Shown piece after piece: positions 8,647 through 18,227 of a stretch of DNA of 48,646 nt (positions are counted from its first letter, which is position 1; each line of letters opens with the position of its first letter). Location: NCBI GenBank assembly GCA_003559735.1, contig PWKN01000125.1, positions 1 through 48,646 of the forward strand, written 5' to 3'. The position numbers and the translations under genes are program-made. The notes beneath the pieces were generated by a model. That model was not told the DNA's origin. It ran no database searches and worked only from the letters and a program-made list of their open reading frames with translations. Origin of the DNA: Bacteroidales bacterium (GTDB taxonomy: Bacteria; Bacteroidota; Bacteroidia; Bacteroidales; UBA7960).

Positions 8647-9072
8647 TTATTGTTTGGTTTTTTGAAATGCCAGTGCATACAATTTCATCTGCCTGATCAT
8701 ATTCAACAGTCCGTTTGACCGTGTTTGGGAGAGATGCTCCCTGAGTCCGATGCGGTCAATGAAATCCATATCAGCATCAATGATGTCCTGTGGTGGCTGA
8801 TCACTAAGCACCCTGATGAGCAGTGCAACGATCCCTTTGGTGATCAGGGCATCACTGTCGGCCGAAAACACCACCTTGCCGTCCCTGTAATCTGCGTGCA
8901 GCCACACACGTGCCTGGCAGCCCTTTATAAGGAACTGTTCAGTTTTATAGGTGTCATCTATGGGTTGCAGCGACTTCCCCAATTCGATCAGGTAGTTATA
9001 TTTGTCCATCCAGTCGTCAAAGCGATCAAACTCATTGGTAACCAGTTGTTCTTTTTCCCTTATCGTTTTCAT
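8647..9072 (-). CDS. sufE: SufE-type sulfur acceptor protein
   Basis: SufE takes the persulfide sulfur from the SufS cysteine desulfurase and hands it to the SufBCD scaffold. The 141-residue protein has the family cysteine at C52 in FLIKGCQARVWL, and the usual start with DWMDKYNYLIELGKSL. It follows sufS by 100 bases in the same direction. Confidence 0.95.
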   Translation of the reverse strand: MKTIREKEQLVTNEFDRFDDWMDKYNYLIELGKSLQPIDDTYKTEQFLIKGCQARVWLHADYRDGKVVFSADSDALITKGIVALLIRVLSDQPPQDIIDADMDFIDRIGLREHLSQTRSNGLLNMIRQMKLYALAFQKTKQ

Positions 9073-9172
9073 GTTTCTATGTTGTCAATCGTTTTGCGGT
9101 GCTGTAATAATGATCTTCCTGTTGTTGTTTAAGACCATTGTTTATCAGAAGTGGCCGGGGACCTGCCTTTAT

Positions 9173-10393
9173 TTATTCGAACATTTTTCTAACCCGTGTC
9201 AATGCGTTGGCAAGGGCATCTATTTCTTCGTGTGTATTGTATGCTGCGAACGAAACCCTGATTGTGCCGGGAATCTGGAAAAAATCCATAACAGGTTGTG
9301 CGCAATGGTGACCGGTACGTACGGCTATGCCCATTTTATCAAGCAAGGTTCCTGCATCGTAGGGATGGATATCTTCAAAAAGGAATGACAGTACACTGGT
9401 TTTATTGGTTGCGGTGCCTATTAAGCGGACCTTTTCTGTTTTTTTAAGTTTGTCAGTGGCATATTGCAACAGGTCATCTTCGTGCCGGGCAATGGCATCT
9501 GGTCCGGTATCCCTGATGAAGCGAACGGCTTCTTCCATACCCAGCACATCAGCCACGTTTGGCGTGCCTGCCTCAAATTTATAGGGCAGCTCATTAAAAA
9601 AGGTTTCTTCAAAACGAACTTCCTTGATCATTTCTCCGCCACTCTGGTAGGGAGGCATTTGATTCAGCCATTCTTCCTTGCCATACAGGACTCCTGCACC
9701 CATTGGCCCATACATTTTATGTCCGGAAAAGCAATAAAAGTCGCAATCAAGATCCTGCACGTTAACCGGGATATGCGGTGCGGCTTGTGCACCATCTATC
9801 AGAACGGGTATGTTCTTTTTATGTGCAGCGGCTATGATCTCTTTCACCGGGTTGATGGTCCCCAGAGCGTTGCTTACGTGCGTAATGGCCACCAGTTTGG
9901 TTTTCTCACCCAGCATTTGTTCATATGCGTTTGGGGCCAGTTCACCCTGTTCGTTGATTGGGATCACTTTTAGTGTTGCCTTATGGTCATTACAGGCGAT
10001 TTGCCAGGGTACAATGTTGGAATGATGTTCCATGGCCGAGATAAGGATCTCATCACCGGCTGAAAGAAACTTTTTACAAAAAGAATGGGCGACCAGGTTG
10101 ATGGCTTCGGTGGCTCCCCTGGTAAATATGATTTCATGGTGATGCCGGGCATTGATGAACGACTGAAATGTGCCTCTTGCCTTTTCATATGCCTCTGTCG
10201 CCTTATGGCTCAGGTAGTGAGCGCCACGGTGGATGTTGCTGTTCTCTTGTGCATAGTAGTTGCGTAACCGTTCAAGCACCCGTTCTGGTTTTTGTGTTGT
10301 GGCGGCATTGTCGAAATAGACCAGGGGGTTATCGTTCACCGTTCTGTGCAGAATAGGAAATTGTTTGCGGATTTTTTCCGTGAATGTAGCCAT
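9173..10393 (-). CDS. sufS: Cysteine desulfurase SufS
   Basis: SufS is the PLP enzyme that turns cysteine into alanine and an enzyme-bound persulfide for Fe-S assembly. The 406-residue protein has the PLP lysine K226 in CFSGHKMYGPMG, the EHHSNIVPWQ motif typical of group II desulfurases, and the catalytic cysteine C364 in RTGHHCAQP. It starts 14 bases after sufD ends. Confidence 0.97.
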   Translation of the reverse strand: MATFTEKIRKQFPILHRTVNDNPLVYFDNAATTQKPERVLERLRNYYAQENSNIHRGAHYLSHKATEAYEKARGTFQSFINARHHHEIIFTRGATEAINLVAHSFCKKFLSAGDEILISAMEHHSNIVPWQIACNDHKATLKVIPINEQGELAPNAYEQMLGEKTKLVAITHVSNALGTINPVKEIIAAAHKKNIPVLIDGAQAAPHIPVNVQDLDCDFYCFSGHKMYGPMGAGVLYGKEEWLNQMPPYQSGGEMIKEVRFEETFFNELPYKFEAGTPNVADVLGMEEAVRFIRDTGPDAIARHEDDLLQYATDKLKKTEKVRLIGTATNKTSVLSFLFEDIHPYDAGTLLDKMGIAVRTGHHCAQPVMDFFQIPGTIRVSFAAYNTHEEIDALANALTRVRKMFE

Positions 10394-10407
10394 GGTGCTG
10401 ACTGTAT

Positions 10408-11814
10408 TTATAATTTACTCAGGTCTATATTGAATGAAGTGGGTTCTTTGCTGTTACAATGCAACACACATTGTTCACAGATCGACAGTTCGCCTTTGAG
10501 CCGTTTTTCCACCATATTCCCAATTCTGTTGTTGAGTGCATCAATAGTAATTTTATCTACTATTTCGCTTGCGAAAGCGATCATCATCATCTGGCGTGCG
10601 CTTCTTTCACAAAGACCCCTCGAACGCAGGTAAAACATTGCTTCAGGATCAAGTTGTCCGACGGTAGCCCCATGCGAACACTTCACATCGTCGGCATATA
10701 TTTCAAGGTGTGGCTGGGTGTTTGCCCTGGCATCGTCGGTAAGCAGGATGTTTTTGTTGTTCTGAAAGGCCTGGGTTTGCTGGGCATGTCTTCTTACAAG
10801 GACTTTTCCGGAGAACACAGCCTTGGCCTGGTCATCAAGCAACCCTTTATACAACTGGTTGCTGGTGGAGCATTCTCTCATATGGTCAATGTTTACCAGG
10901 TTGTCGACATGCTGATTGCTGTCTGCCAGGTAAAGGCCATAATGTTCCGACCGGCAGTTTGTTCCGTCAATACTTACATCCAGCATGTTTTTTGTGAATC
11001 CCCCATTAAGCGTGATGATGTTGCTTTGGATCATGCTGCCTTTTTTCTGGTAAAAAAAGTTGTTTGTGACCAGCGCGGAGTTTCTCCCCTTGTTTTGTAT
11101 TTTGTAATGATCAACGGATGACTGCTCATCGGCATAAAGCTCCATTACCGTATTGGTAAAGCTTACGTTATGTGTGAGCGAATGGTCGCAGTGTACCAGT
11201 TTGAGCGACGACCCATTTCCGGCAATGACAAGATGCCGTGGCTGCAAAAACAGGGGTTGTTCTGCATTCACAATGTTTATCAGCTGAACGGGTTTTTCCA
11301 TCACAACACCGTCAGGCACATAGATAAAGAGGCCGTCCTGAAAAAATGCCGTATTCAGGGCAGCCATTTCATACTGTTCTGTTTTTACTGCTTTACCGAT
11401 GTATTCATCAACGATCTCCGGGTATACTTCCATGGCTTTTGCCAGGCTTCCGATGATTGTTCCGTTGGCCAGTTGTGTTAATGGTGCATTTTGATAAACA
11501 AACCAGCCATTCAGCAGGGTAATGCTGTACGTGTCGAGGTCTTGCACTTCGCAGGTAAAGATCCGCTCAATATCGACATTTCGGCTTTTGTTTGTGAAGT
11601 CAAAAGCAAACTCCGTATTGAGCAGGGGTGTCAGATCGGTAAAGCGCCAGCTTTCTTGTTTTGTTGTGGGGAAGCCGTTAAGGCTAAACCGGGAAAAGGC
11701 ATGTTGCCTTATCCTGTTTACCATCGGGGTGGCATTTCCCCGGATGGCATCCTGTTCCTTATGATAGATGTCAAGGAGCTTATCTTTTGTCAGGTCGGAA
11801 TGTATTGTTTTCAT
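10408..11814 (-). CDS. sufD: Fe-S cluster assembly protein SufD
   Basis: SufD pairs with SufB to form the scaffold of the SufBC2D complex. The 468-residue protein shows the SufBD core: a beta-helix rich middle, then NIDHMRECSTSNQLYKGLLD and the end region SHGATVGQLDPEAMFYLRSR with the conserved histidine (KCSHGAT). It lies between sufC and sufS in the same direction. Confidence 0.96.
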   Translation of the reverse strand: MKTIHSDLTKDKLLDIYHKEQDAIRGNATPMVNRIRQHAFSRFSLNGFPTTKQESWRFTDLTPLLNTEFAFDFTNKSRNVDIERIFTCEVQDLDTYSITLLNGWFVYQNAPLTQLANGTIIGSLAKAMEVYPEIVDEYIGKAVKTEQYEMAALNTAFFQDGLFIYVPDGVVMEKPVQLINIVNAEQPLFLQPRHLVIAGNGSSLKLVHCDHSLTHNVSFTNTVMELYADEQSSVDHYKIQNKGRNSALVTNNFFYQKKGSMIQSNIITLNGGFTKNMLDVSIDGTNCRSEHYGLYLADSNQHVDNLVNIDHMRECSTSNQLYKGLLDDQAKAVFSGKVLVRRHAQQTQAFQNNKNILLTDDARANTQPHLEIYADDVKCSHGATVGQLDPEAMFYLRSRGLCERSARQMMMIAFASEIVDKITIDALNNRIGNMVEKRLKGELSICEQCVLHCNSKEPTSFNIDLSKL

Positions 11815-11849
11815 TTTGATATGGCATAACAGGTGAACAAACAGGTACC

Positions 11850-12611
11850 TTACGGGTTTGTGCTGACAGTGGCTTTTTTCACCCAGTCGTACCCTTTTTC
11901 TTCAAGATGCAGGGCCAGTTCCTTGCCACCACTTTTAATGATCCGTCCATCATAAAGCACATGAACATAGTCAGGGACAATATAGTCGAGTAACCGCTGG
12001 TAGTGGGTAATGACGATGGTGGCATTGTCTTTTCTTCGCAGCTTGTTCACGCCATGGGCCACCACTTTCAGGGCATCAATATCAAGTCCGCTGTCCGTTT
12101 CATCCAGGATTGCCAGGCGTGGTTCGAGCATTGCCATTTGAAAAATTTCATTTTTTTTCTTTTCACCACCCGAAAATCCCTCATTGACAGAACGATCTGT
12201 CAGCTTAGAGTGAATGTCAACCATTTTTTTCTTTTCTTCCATCAGTTCCATGAACTCTGCGATTGTAAGGGGGTCGAGCGAAAGGTATTTCCTTTTTTCG
12301 TTGATGGCTGTCCGCATGAAGTTTGTAATGGTCACGCCGGGAATTTCAACAGGGTATTGAAAACCCAGGAAGATCCCTTCCCTGGCCCTGGTTTCGGCAG
12401 AGAGTTCAAAGATGTCCCGCCCCATATAGGTGATCTCCCCATGGTCGACATCAAACAGTTCACGTCCGGCTATGACCGATGCCAGCGTACTTTTTCCCGA
12501 TCCGTTAGGACCCATGATGGCGTGTACTTCACCCTCTTTTACCTCCAGGTTCAGTCCTTTGATGATCTGTTTTTTGTTGATTGATACGGTCAGGTCTTTT
12601 ATGGTCAGCAT
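11850..12611 (-). CDS. sufC: Fe-S cluster assembly ATPase SufC
   Basis: SufC is the ABC-type ATPase that drives shape changes of the SufBD scaffold. The 253-residue protein has Walker A GPNGSGKST (34-42), the Suf-type signature FSGGEKKKNEIFQMAML and Walker B LAILDETDSGLDIDAL. No membrane part, as expected for a soluble ABC ATPase. Confidence 0.97.
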   Translation of the reverse strand: MLTIKDLTVSINKKQIIKGLNLEVKEGEVHAIMGPNGSGKSTLASVIAGRELFDVDHGEITYMGRDIFELSAETRAREGIFLGFQYPVEIPGVTITNFMRTAINEKRKYLSLDPLTIAEFMELMEEKKKMVDIHSKLTDRSVNEGFSGGEKKKNEIFQMAMLEPRLAILDETDSGLDIDALKVVAHGVNKLRRKDNATIVITHYQRLLDYIVPDYVHVLYDGRIIKSGGKELALHLEEKGYDWVKKATVSTNP

Positions 12612-12686
12612 TTGTTCCGGGTATTATATGGTGGATGATATGTATGATCATTCTTAAAAAGTCAGGTGCCTGCGTGCAGCATTTTG

Positions 12687-14135
12687 TTATCCTACACTGC
12701 CTTCCAGGCTTATTGACAATAATTTTTGTGCCTCCACGGCAAATTCCATCGGAAGTTTTGACAGCACTTCTTTTGCATAGCCATTCACGATCAGTCCGAT
12801 GGCCCCTTCCATGTCGATGCCCCGTTGCAGACAATAGAACAGCTGGTCTTCCGATATTTTGCTGGTGGTGGCTTCATGTTCAACGATTGATGAGCGGTTT
12901 CCCACGTCGATATATGGGAACGTATGTGCCCCGCACTGGTTGCCCAGCAGCAGTGAATCGCACTGGGAGAAGTTCCGGGCATTTTCTGCATTGCGTGTCG
13001 TCTTCACCAGTCCGCGATAACTGTTGTTGCTTCTGCCGCCTGAAATCCCTTTGCTGATGATGGTGCTTTTGGTGTTTTTGCCGACATGGATCATTTTGGT
13101 ACCTGTGTCGGCCTGTTGCCTGTTGTTGGTTACGGCAACGGAATAGAATTCACCTGTACTGTTGTCCCCTTTCAAAGTCAGGCTTGGATATTTCCAGGTG
13201 ATGGCAGATCCGGTTTCAACCTGTGTCCAGGAAATTTTTGCGTTTTCTCCGGCACAAATGCCCCTTTTGGTAACAAAATTATACACGCCCCCCTTACCTT
13301 CCTTGTCGCCCGGCCACCAGTTTTGAACCGTTGAATATTTTACTTCGGCATCCTTGTTTGCGATAACTTCAACGATGGCTGCATGCAGCTGATGTTCGTC
13401 CCGAATGGGTGCGGTGCATCCCTCCATATAGCTGACGTAGCTCCCCTCTTCAGCGATAATGAGTGTACGTTCAAACTGTCCTGTGTTTGCCGCATTGATA
13501 CGGAAGTAAGTGGACAATTCGAGCGGACATTTTACCCCTTTGGGGATATAGGCAAAGGAACCGTCGCTGAAGACAGCTGAGTTGAGGGCTGCAAAATAAT
13601 TGTCGGTATAGGGTACCACTGTGCCCATATGTTTTTTTATCAGCTCCGGATGTTTTTGCAGCGCTTCACTGAACGAGCAAAAGATGATTCCCTCATCGGC
13701 CAGCGTTTTTTTAAATGTAGACCCTACCGATACACTGTCCATTACGGCATCTACCGCAACACCTGCAAGCATCTTTTGTTCTTCAAGCGGAATGCCCAGC
13801 TTCTCGAATGTTTCAAGAAGCTCAGGATCAACCTCATCGATGCTGTCGTACTTTGGCCGCTTTCTGGGGGCTGAATAATATATCAGACTTTGGTAGTTGA
13901 TGGGCGGATAGTTGACATGAGCCCAGGCAGGCTCCTGCAATGTTTGCCAGTGCCTGAAGGCCTTGAGGCGGAACTCCAGCATAAAGTCGGGCTCATTTTT
14001 TTTTGCCGAAATGAAGCGGACCGTATCTTCGGTCAGGCCGGGTGGCGCCTGATCCATTTCAATATCGGTATAGAACCCGTATTTATAATCGGATTTGCCT
14101 ACTTCCTCAAGTATTTGGTTGTTTTTGTCTGCCAT
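12687..14135 (-). CDS. sufB: Fe-S cluster assembly protein SufB
   Basis: SufB is the main scaffold on which the new cluster is built. The 482-residue length is normal. Recognisable blocks are [20 protein letters not shown], the [20 protein letters not shown] segment, [20 protein letters not shown] and the C-terminal [20 protein letters not shown]. It is the first gene of the suf run (B-C-D-S-E), with a promoter about 90 bases upstream and a dispersed repeat further up at 14285. Confidence 0.97.
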   Translation of the reverse strand: MADKNNQILEEVGKSDYKYGFYTDIEMDQAPPGLTEDTVRFISAKKNEPDFMLEFRLKAFRHWQTLQEPAWAHVNYPPINYQSLIYYSAPRKRPKYDSIDEVDPELLETFEKLGIPLEEQKMLAGVAVDAVMDSVSVGSTFKKTLADEGIIFCSFSEALQKHPELIKKHMGTVVPYTDNYFAALNSAVFSDGSFAYIPKGVKCPLELSTYFRINAANTGQFERTLIIAEEGSYVSYMEGCTAPIRDEHQLHAAIVEVIANKDAEVKYSTVQNWWPGDKEGKGGVYNFVTKRGICAGENAKISWTQVETGSAITWKYPSLTLKGDNSTGEFYSVAVTNNRQQADTGTKMIHVGKNTKSTIISKGISGGRSNNSYRGLVKTTRNAENARNFSQCDSLLLGNQCGAHTFPYIDVGNRSSIVEHEATTSKISEDQLFYCLQRGIDMEGAIGLIVNGYAKEVLSKLPMEFAVEAQKLLSISLEGSVG

Positions 14136-14221
14136 TTCTGTAAAAATCGGACCTTTTTGCCTATTGACCGTGTCCAGGGGGCCTCTTCTGTTTCGTTATC
14201 AAAGAATGCCAAAAGGGCACA

Positions 14222-14253
14222 CAAAGATATGAAAGATGCTCCTCATTCCACAA
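14222..14253 (-). promoter_or_regulatory. Promoter of the suf operon
   Basis: On the minus strand TTG (14253-14251), 21 bases, then TATCTTTG (14229-14222), a perfect TAnnTTTG -7 box. About 86 bases of leader follow before sufB. No Fe-S or iron regulator site is obvious to me. Confidence 0.6.
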
Positions 14254-14284
14254 TATCGTATAACAAGCCTTGAGGGTACATTGT

Positions 14285-14428
14285 TTAGTGTCTGTCTCTG
14301 CTACCCGGTTTCTGCGTTATGCTTGTTTTGAAAACAGCCATTAACAAGAGCAAACTCCATGGTTTTCAAAACTGCGCAGGCCTTGAACCCGAACAATATA
14401 GTTCAGTCACCTGGCTATATGGACAGAC
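14285..14428. repeat. Dispersed repeat family 1, full copy A
   Basis: Starts TTAGTGTCTGTCTCT and ends near GGACAGACTC. It holds an inverted pair GTTTTGAAAAC / GTTTTCAAAAC flanking about 30 bases, then CTGCGCAGGCCTTGAACCCG. About 130 bases are near-identical (roughly nine in ten bases) to 27241-27372. The ends carry GTCTGTC in opposite orientation, so it looks like a small non-autonomous inverted-repeat element. It sits in the 336-base gap between the tocopherol-cyclase-like gene and the suf promoter; nothing else is seen there. Confidence 0.85.
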
Positions 14429-14471
14429 TCTGTTAAGCCTGTATCATTCATGCTATTATTCATGATGCAGT

Positions 14472-15518
14472 TCAGGGTGCCAGTAAAGAGGTATCCCCAA
14501 CCATTTCGAGTCCGGCACTGGTTCCAACGCCCTCAAACAGCGGCTTCCCCTGTTTGTCTGTCAGGACCAGGGATATCCTGGAATCAACGCTCTCGTGGAT
14601 AACCCTGTTCATTTGTCCGTCGTTCGGAGCTTTTAAGCCCCCCTTGTTGCGTGCCGATGCTTCTTTTTCTCCCCTGACGTGCAGGTAGTAATTTTTTCCA
14701 GCTATGGTAAGTGTAAGTTGGGTGTCCTCATGTTCCAGATGGCTGATACGGGCACCGGTATAGGTGCCAAAATGGATCGTCTGGTCCTTGTTGATAAAAA
14801 AGCCCAGGAAGCCGGTAAAATAACTGCGCAGCCAGGGGATCCTGGCCACAGACAGCATAAAGGACGTTTTATCCTGGTCAAAGTTATTTGACTGCATCCA
14901 TATCCAGGACTCCGGCATCGACCTGCCCCAGTCTTTTTCAATGTATCCTTTTCCGCCATCAAAACTTCTTTTTTTACCATTTATTTCAATGGTGCCCGTG
15001 ATGTCATGGTCGAGGCTCACCACCCCATGGTAGCACTCCATAAAGGGAACATACCGGTACCAGCCCATGATGCCCGGTCTTCTGAAGGATGCAGGATAGC
15101 GCACCTGGTTTTTAAATGAAAGACTACCGCAGATATGGTTGTTGTCATCTTTCAGGTCTACATTGATATGGGAGGCGGAAAAGGAACTCCTGTTTATCGT
15201 GGCAGCGAACCGGTCTGTTGCAAACCTGAAGTCGCCCAGGGGGTATTTGAAATACCAGGGTTTGTCTGTCTTATTGCTGATAACCTGAACAAAGGCATGA
15301 GCGTCATGTTCATTGAACGACACACCCGGAATGAAAGAGAGGGTTTCATTCTCTGCAATGCTTACATTTTTGATATACCAGCCTTCGAAGAAGTTTTTTC
15401 GTTTACGGTTGCTTTGAAACCACTCGGGGTGCCACAATTTTTTCAGGTCGTACAGGTCGGGCCACCTCTTTTGGCCTGCCTGCAGCATGCGGGGTGTAGT
15501 GTTCGTATGTATGGTCAA
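14472..15518 (-). CDS. Tocopherol-cyclase-like protein
   Basis: A 348-residue protein with the blocks that define the tocopherol cyclase family (lipocalin-like double barrel): FFEGWYIKNV, MGWYRYVPFMECYHGVVSLD, GGKGYIEKDWGRSMPESWIW and MQSNNF. In plants and cyanobacteria the family closes the chromanol ring of vitamin E; bacterial relatives outside phototrophs are widespread with unknown substrates. No tocopherol-pathway genes are nearby, so an activity on another prenyl or lipid substrate is as likely. The second ATG (M11, before LQAGQKRW) may be the true start. It lies 44 bases after the response regulator gene, in the same direction. Confidence 0.8.
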   Translation of the reverse strand: MTIHTNTTPRMLQAGQKRWPDLYDLKKLWHPEWFQSNRKRKNFFEGWYIKNVSIAENETLSFIPGVSFNEHDAHAFVQVISNKTDKPWYFKYPLGDFRFATDRFAATINRSSFSASHINVDLKDDNNHICGSLSFKNQVRYPASFRRPGIMGWYRYVPFMECYHGVVSLDHDITGTIEINGKKRSFDGGKGYIEKDWGRSMPESWIWMQSNNFDQDKTSFMLSVARIPWLRSYFTGFLGFFINKDQTIHFGTYTGARISHLEHEDTQLTLTIAGKNYYLHVRGEKEASARNKGGLKAPNDGQMNRVIHESVDSRISLVLTDKQGKPLFEGVGTSAGLEMVGDTSLLAP

Positions 15519-15562
15519 GGAGTAGCGGGTTTTTGTGAATCGAAATGGTCAACGCAATGATT

Positions 15563-16270
15563 TTATTCTTGTTCTGACACCAGCAGTTTAAATCCTTTGC
15601 CGTGTACATTCAGCAGCTCGATAGACGGGTCTTTTCTGAGGTATTTACGGAGCTTGGCGATATACACGTCCATGCTTCTGGCATTAAAGTAATTGTCGTC
15701 CAGCCAGATTTTTTTCAGCGCGTCTGAACGATCAAGCACATTGTTTACACGGTCACAAAGCATTTTGAGCAGTTGTGCTTCCTTTGAAGTAAGCTTCAGT
15801 TCCTCATCTTTATGCTTGAGTACTTGGCGCGCATAGTCAAAGGTATATTGTCCCACCCTGAACAGGGTTTTTTCCGTATCGCCTATTTCCCCTGGATACG
15901 TGCGGCGGTATATTGCATTGATCCGCAACAGCAGCTCTTCCATGCTGAAAGGTTTGGTGAGGTAATCATCAGCACCAATTTTCAGTCCCTCAAGAATGTC
16001 TTCCTGCATGTTCTTTGCCGTGAGAAAGAGGATGGGCACCTTTTTGTCAATTTTTCGAATGTCTTTGGCCAGGTCGAATCCGTCCTTGACCGGCATCATC
16101 ACATCAAGAATGCAAAAATTAAAGTTTTGTTCCAGGAACGCATCGTGTGCTTCCTGTCCGTCTACGCACAGGGTTGTAGGAAACCCTTTTGCTTCAAGGT
16201 ACGCCTTCAGTATGGTGCCCAGGTTGGTGTCGTCTTCGGCCAGTAAGATCTTTATGTTGGGTGTTTCCAT
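15563..16270 (-). CDS. OmpR-family response regulator (RprY-like)
   Basis: A 235-residue two-domain regulator. The receiver domain has the acidic pair AEDD near residues 11-14, phosphoacceptor D56 in FCILDVMMPVKDGFD, and the switch lysine in LTKPFSMEELLLR. The C-terminal winged helix ends with ARSMDVYIAKLRKYLRKDPS and NVHGKGFKL. The kinase gene lies immediately upstream, with 3 bases between them. Length and context match the RprXY pair of Bacteroides, but the stimulus is unknown. Confidence 0.92.
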   Translation of the reverse strand: METPNIKILLAEDDTNLGTILKAYLEAKGFPTTLCVDGQEAHDAFLEQNFNFCILDVMMPVKDGFDLAKDIRKIDKKVPILFLTAKNMQEDILEGLKIGADDYLTKPFSMEELLLRINAIYRRTYPGEIGDTEKTLFRVGQYTFDYARQVLKHKDEELKLTSKEAQLLKMLCDRVNNVLDRSDALKKIWLDDNYFNARSMDVYIAKLRKYLRKDPSIELLNVHGKGFKLLVSEQE

Positions 16271-16273
16271 AAT

Positions 16274-17920
16274 TTAATTATGTTGGGTTTTCTTTTGTGC
16301 AGCCTGCTTGTTTCTGCCATCATATCCGAAAGGAATAAACACACTGAAGCGCGACCCTTTCATGGGTTCACTTTCAAGAGAAATGGTACCACCATGTTTT
16401 TCTGCAATTGCTTTCACGTAACTCAGGCCAAGTCCAAAGCCTTTTACATCATGTATGTTGCCGGTGGAAACACGGTAGAGGTTCTCAAATATTTTTTTCT
16501 GATTGGCACGGCTGATGCCAACCCCATTATCATCAACGTGAATCAGCACTCCCTGGCTGGTGTTTTCGGTGGTGACAGTGATCTCGGGTGCATGCGGCGA
16601 ATATTTGTTTGCGTTGTCGAGCAGGTTGGAAAGGACATTGGTAAGATGAATTTTGTCGCCCTGTATATAGCTGTAGTCGGCATTAAAACATGTGTGTACA
16701 GTTCCGTGCCTTTTTTTCACTTGCAGGCCGATCTTTTCGATCGCGTCGTTGATCAGCTCGTGCAGATCGATCCCGGTAATATTGAGCCGTATTCTCGCTT
16801 TTTCGATCAGGGCTGTTTGCAGCACCTTTTCCGTCAGCAAACCAAGGCGTTCGTTTTCCTCATTGATCACATTGATATAGCTTTGGTAGAGTGTTTCTGA
16901 TTTTTTCACGTCCTGATCGCTTAGTGCCTGGCAGGCAAGAGAAATTGTTGATATGGGTGTTTTCAGCTCATGGGTCATGTTGTTGATAAAATCATTCTTC
17001 ATCACCGACAGTTTCTTTTGCCTGAAAATTGTCAGAATGGTGAATGCAAAAGAGGAGATGATAATGAGAATAAGCACAATGGAGGTTGCCAGCATCGCAT
17101 TCATTTGCGACAGTATATATCTTTCCTGTTGAGGAAAGTGGAGGAGGAGGTATTCAGGGTTGACAAAGATGTCGTTGGGGAAAAGGTGGAATGCATAATG
17201 GCTTTTCAGCAATTCATTGGTATGGGCTCCTGTTTTTTCCTTGACCAGGGCGTGTTGCACCGGATTGTACACACCGAACTCATAGGGTGTTTTTAATCCC
17301 TGACTTTGCAATTCGTATCCAAGCAGTGAGTCAAGGGTTGCGATGCTTTGCTCGTCAGATACCTGGAAGCTGTATCTAGCGGAAAACAGGTCATCAAAAA
17401 GGTCATTGATGATCCTGCTTCTTTCAAAAAAAGCACTGAAAGGATCCTCTTGGACAGTCCGGCCAGCCCCGGGCAGATAGCCCCTGTCTGGTCTCTGATG
17501 GCCTTCAGCCTGCCATGCATAACTTGTGTCATACATGGTGATGTTGTGATCAGATCCGAACTGTTCGCTGTAGCTGAATTCGAAGTCCTGCCACAGAAAC
17601 CCCAGTCCGGCATCCCTGTGTATATTTTGTTCGGCTTGCTGTGAAAATATTTGATTGTAGTAGGCCCTGTTGAGCGAATCAAGTATGCTGCTCAATTGAT
17701 TCAGATGGATGCCCCGGTCTTGCTGCCTGATGATTTTTCGTGTCAGCTCATACTTGTTGAACTTATATATTGCCCGGGAAGCTGCTTCGCTAACACCCCG
17801 GTCAAAATTTATCTCTTTGATTGCAACGGCATTGTGTATCCAGTACAACTGGATGCCCACCAAGCCCATCAGTGAAATGGTAATGGCAATGATAACCAGT
17901 ATGATAAACCTTTTTTTCAT
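16274..17920 (-). CDS. Sensor histidine kinase (RprX-like)
   Basis: A 548-residue kinase with a first membrane helix (about 5-28), a periplasmic sensor of about 240 residues without a motif I know, a second helix (about 276-299), then the HisKA domain with phosphoacceptor H317 in NNMTHELKTPIS. The ATP-binding domain shows the N box (LLDNANKYSPH), G1 (VDDNGVGIS) and G2 (GFGLGLSYVK). There is no HAMP or PAS domain visible between helix and H box. It is co-transcribed with the response regulator. A triple direct repeat lies 236-263 bases upstream. Confidence 0.92.
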   Translation of the reverse strand: MKKRFIILVIIAITISLMGLVGIQLYWIHNAVAIKEINFDRGVSEAASRAIYKFNKYELTRKIIRQQDRGIHLNQLSSILDSLNRAYYNQIFSQQAEQNIHRDAGLGFLWQDFEFSYSEQFGSDHNITMYDTSYAWQAEGHQRPDRGYLPGAGRTVQEDPFSAFFERSRIINDLFDDLFSARYSFQVSDEQSIATLDSLLGYELQSQGLKTPYEFGVYNPVQHALVKEKTGAHTNELLKSHYAFHLFPNDIFVNPEYLLLHFPQQERYILSQMNAMLATSIVLILIIISSFAFTILTIFRQKKLSVMKNDFINNMTHELKTPISTISLACQALSDQDVKKSETLYQSYINVINEENERLGLLTEKVLQTALIEKARIRLNITGIDLHELINDAIEKIGLQVKKRHGTVHTCFNADYSYIQGDKIHLTNVLSNLLDNANKYSPHAPEITVTTENTSQGVLIHVDDNGVGISRANQKKIFENLYRVSTGNIHDVKGFGLGLSYVKAIAEKHGGTISLESEPMKGSRFSVFIPFGYDGRNKQAAQKKTQHN

Positions 17921-18155
17921 ATGTATGAACGATAATCCTTGTACATTGGGGTCATATAAACCATACTTTTTTGAGATCGCCGCAGATCAGCCGCATCATG
18001 CGATCATCATCAGCCATGCCTAACAACGTAGCGGCCTGGAATGTTCATTATCAGCCTGCCTGCTATGAACGGAAGGCTGAAAAAACCGAACGGCCAGGTA
18101 GCTTCGTTGAATGCCCTGTTACAAAAATATATTGGAAAAGGAGACAACGGGTGTG

Positions 18156-18183
18156 TTTAACAGACTTTAACACACCGTTTAAC
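18156..18183 (-). promoter_or_regulatory. Three direct GTTAAA repeats upstream of the two-component genes
   Basis: On the minus strand GTTAAA appears three times in 28 bases (plus-strand TTTAAC at 18156, 18166 and 18178), about one helical turn apart. OmpR-family regulators usually bind such direct repeats. The outer GGTGTGTT/AACACACC also form an inverted repeat. The site is in the 307-base gap between the superoxide dismutase stop and the kinase start; the rest of that gap shows no gene and no clear promoter box. Confidence 0.45.
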
Positions 18184-18227
18184 GTTTTTTAAACCATTGA
18201 AAAACAGGCAGGTGTCAAAACAGCAGA

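Noticed and set aside
18150-18190. Terminator for sodB or the kinase in the GGTGTGTT/AACACACC inverted repeat
   Set aside because: On the sodB side there is no T-tract after the stem, and the three spaced GTTAAA units are better explained as a protein-binding site.
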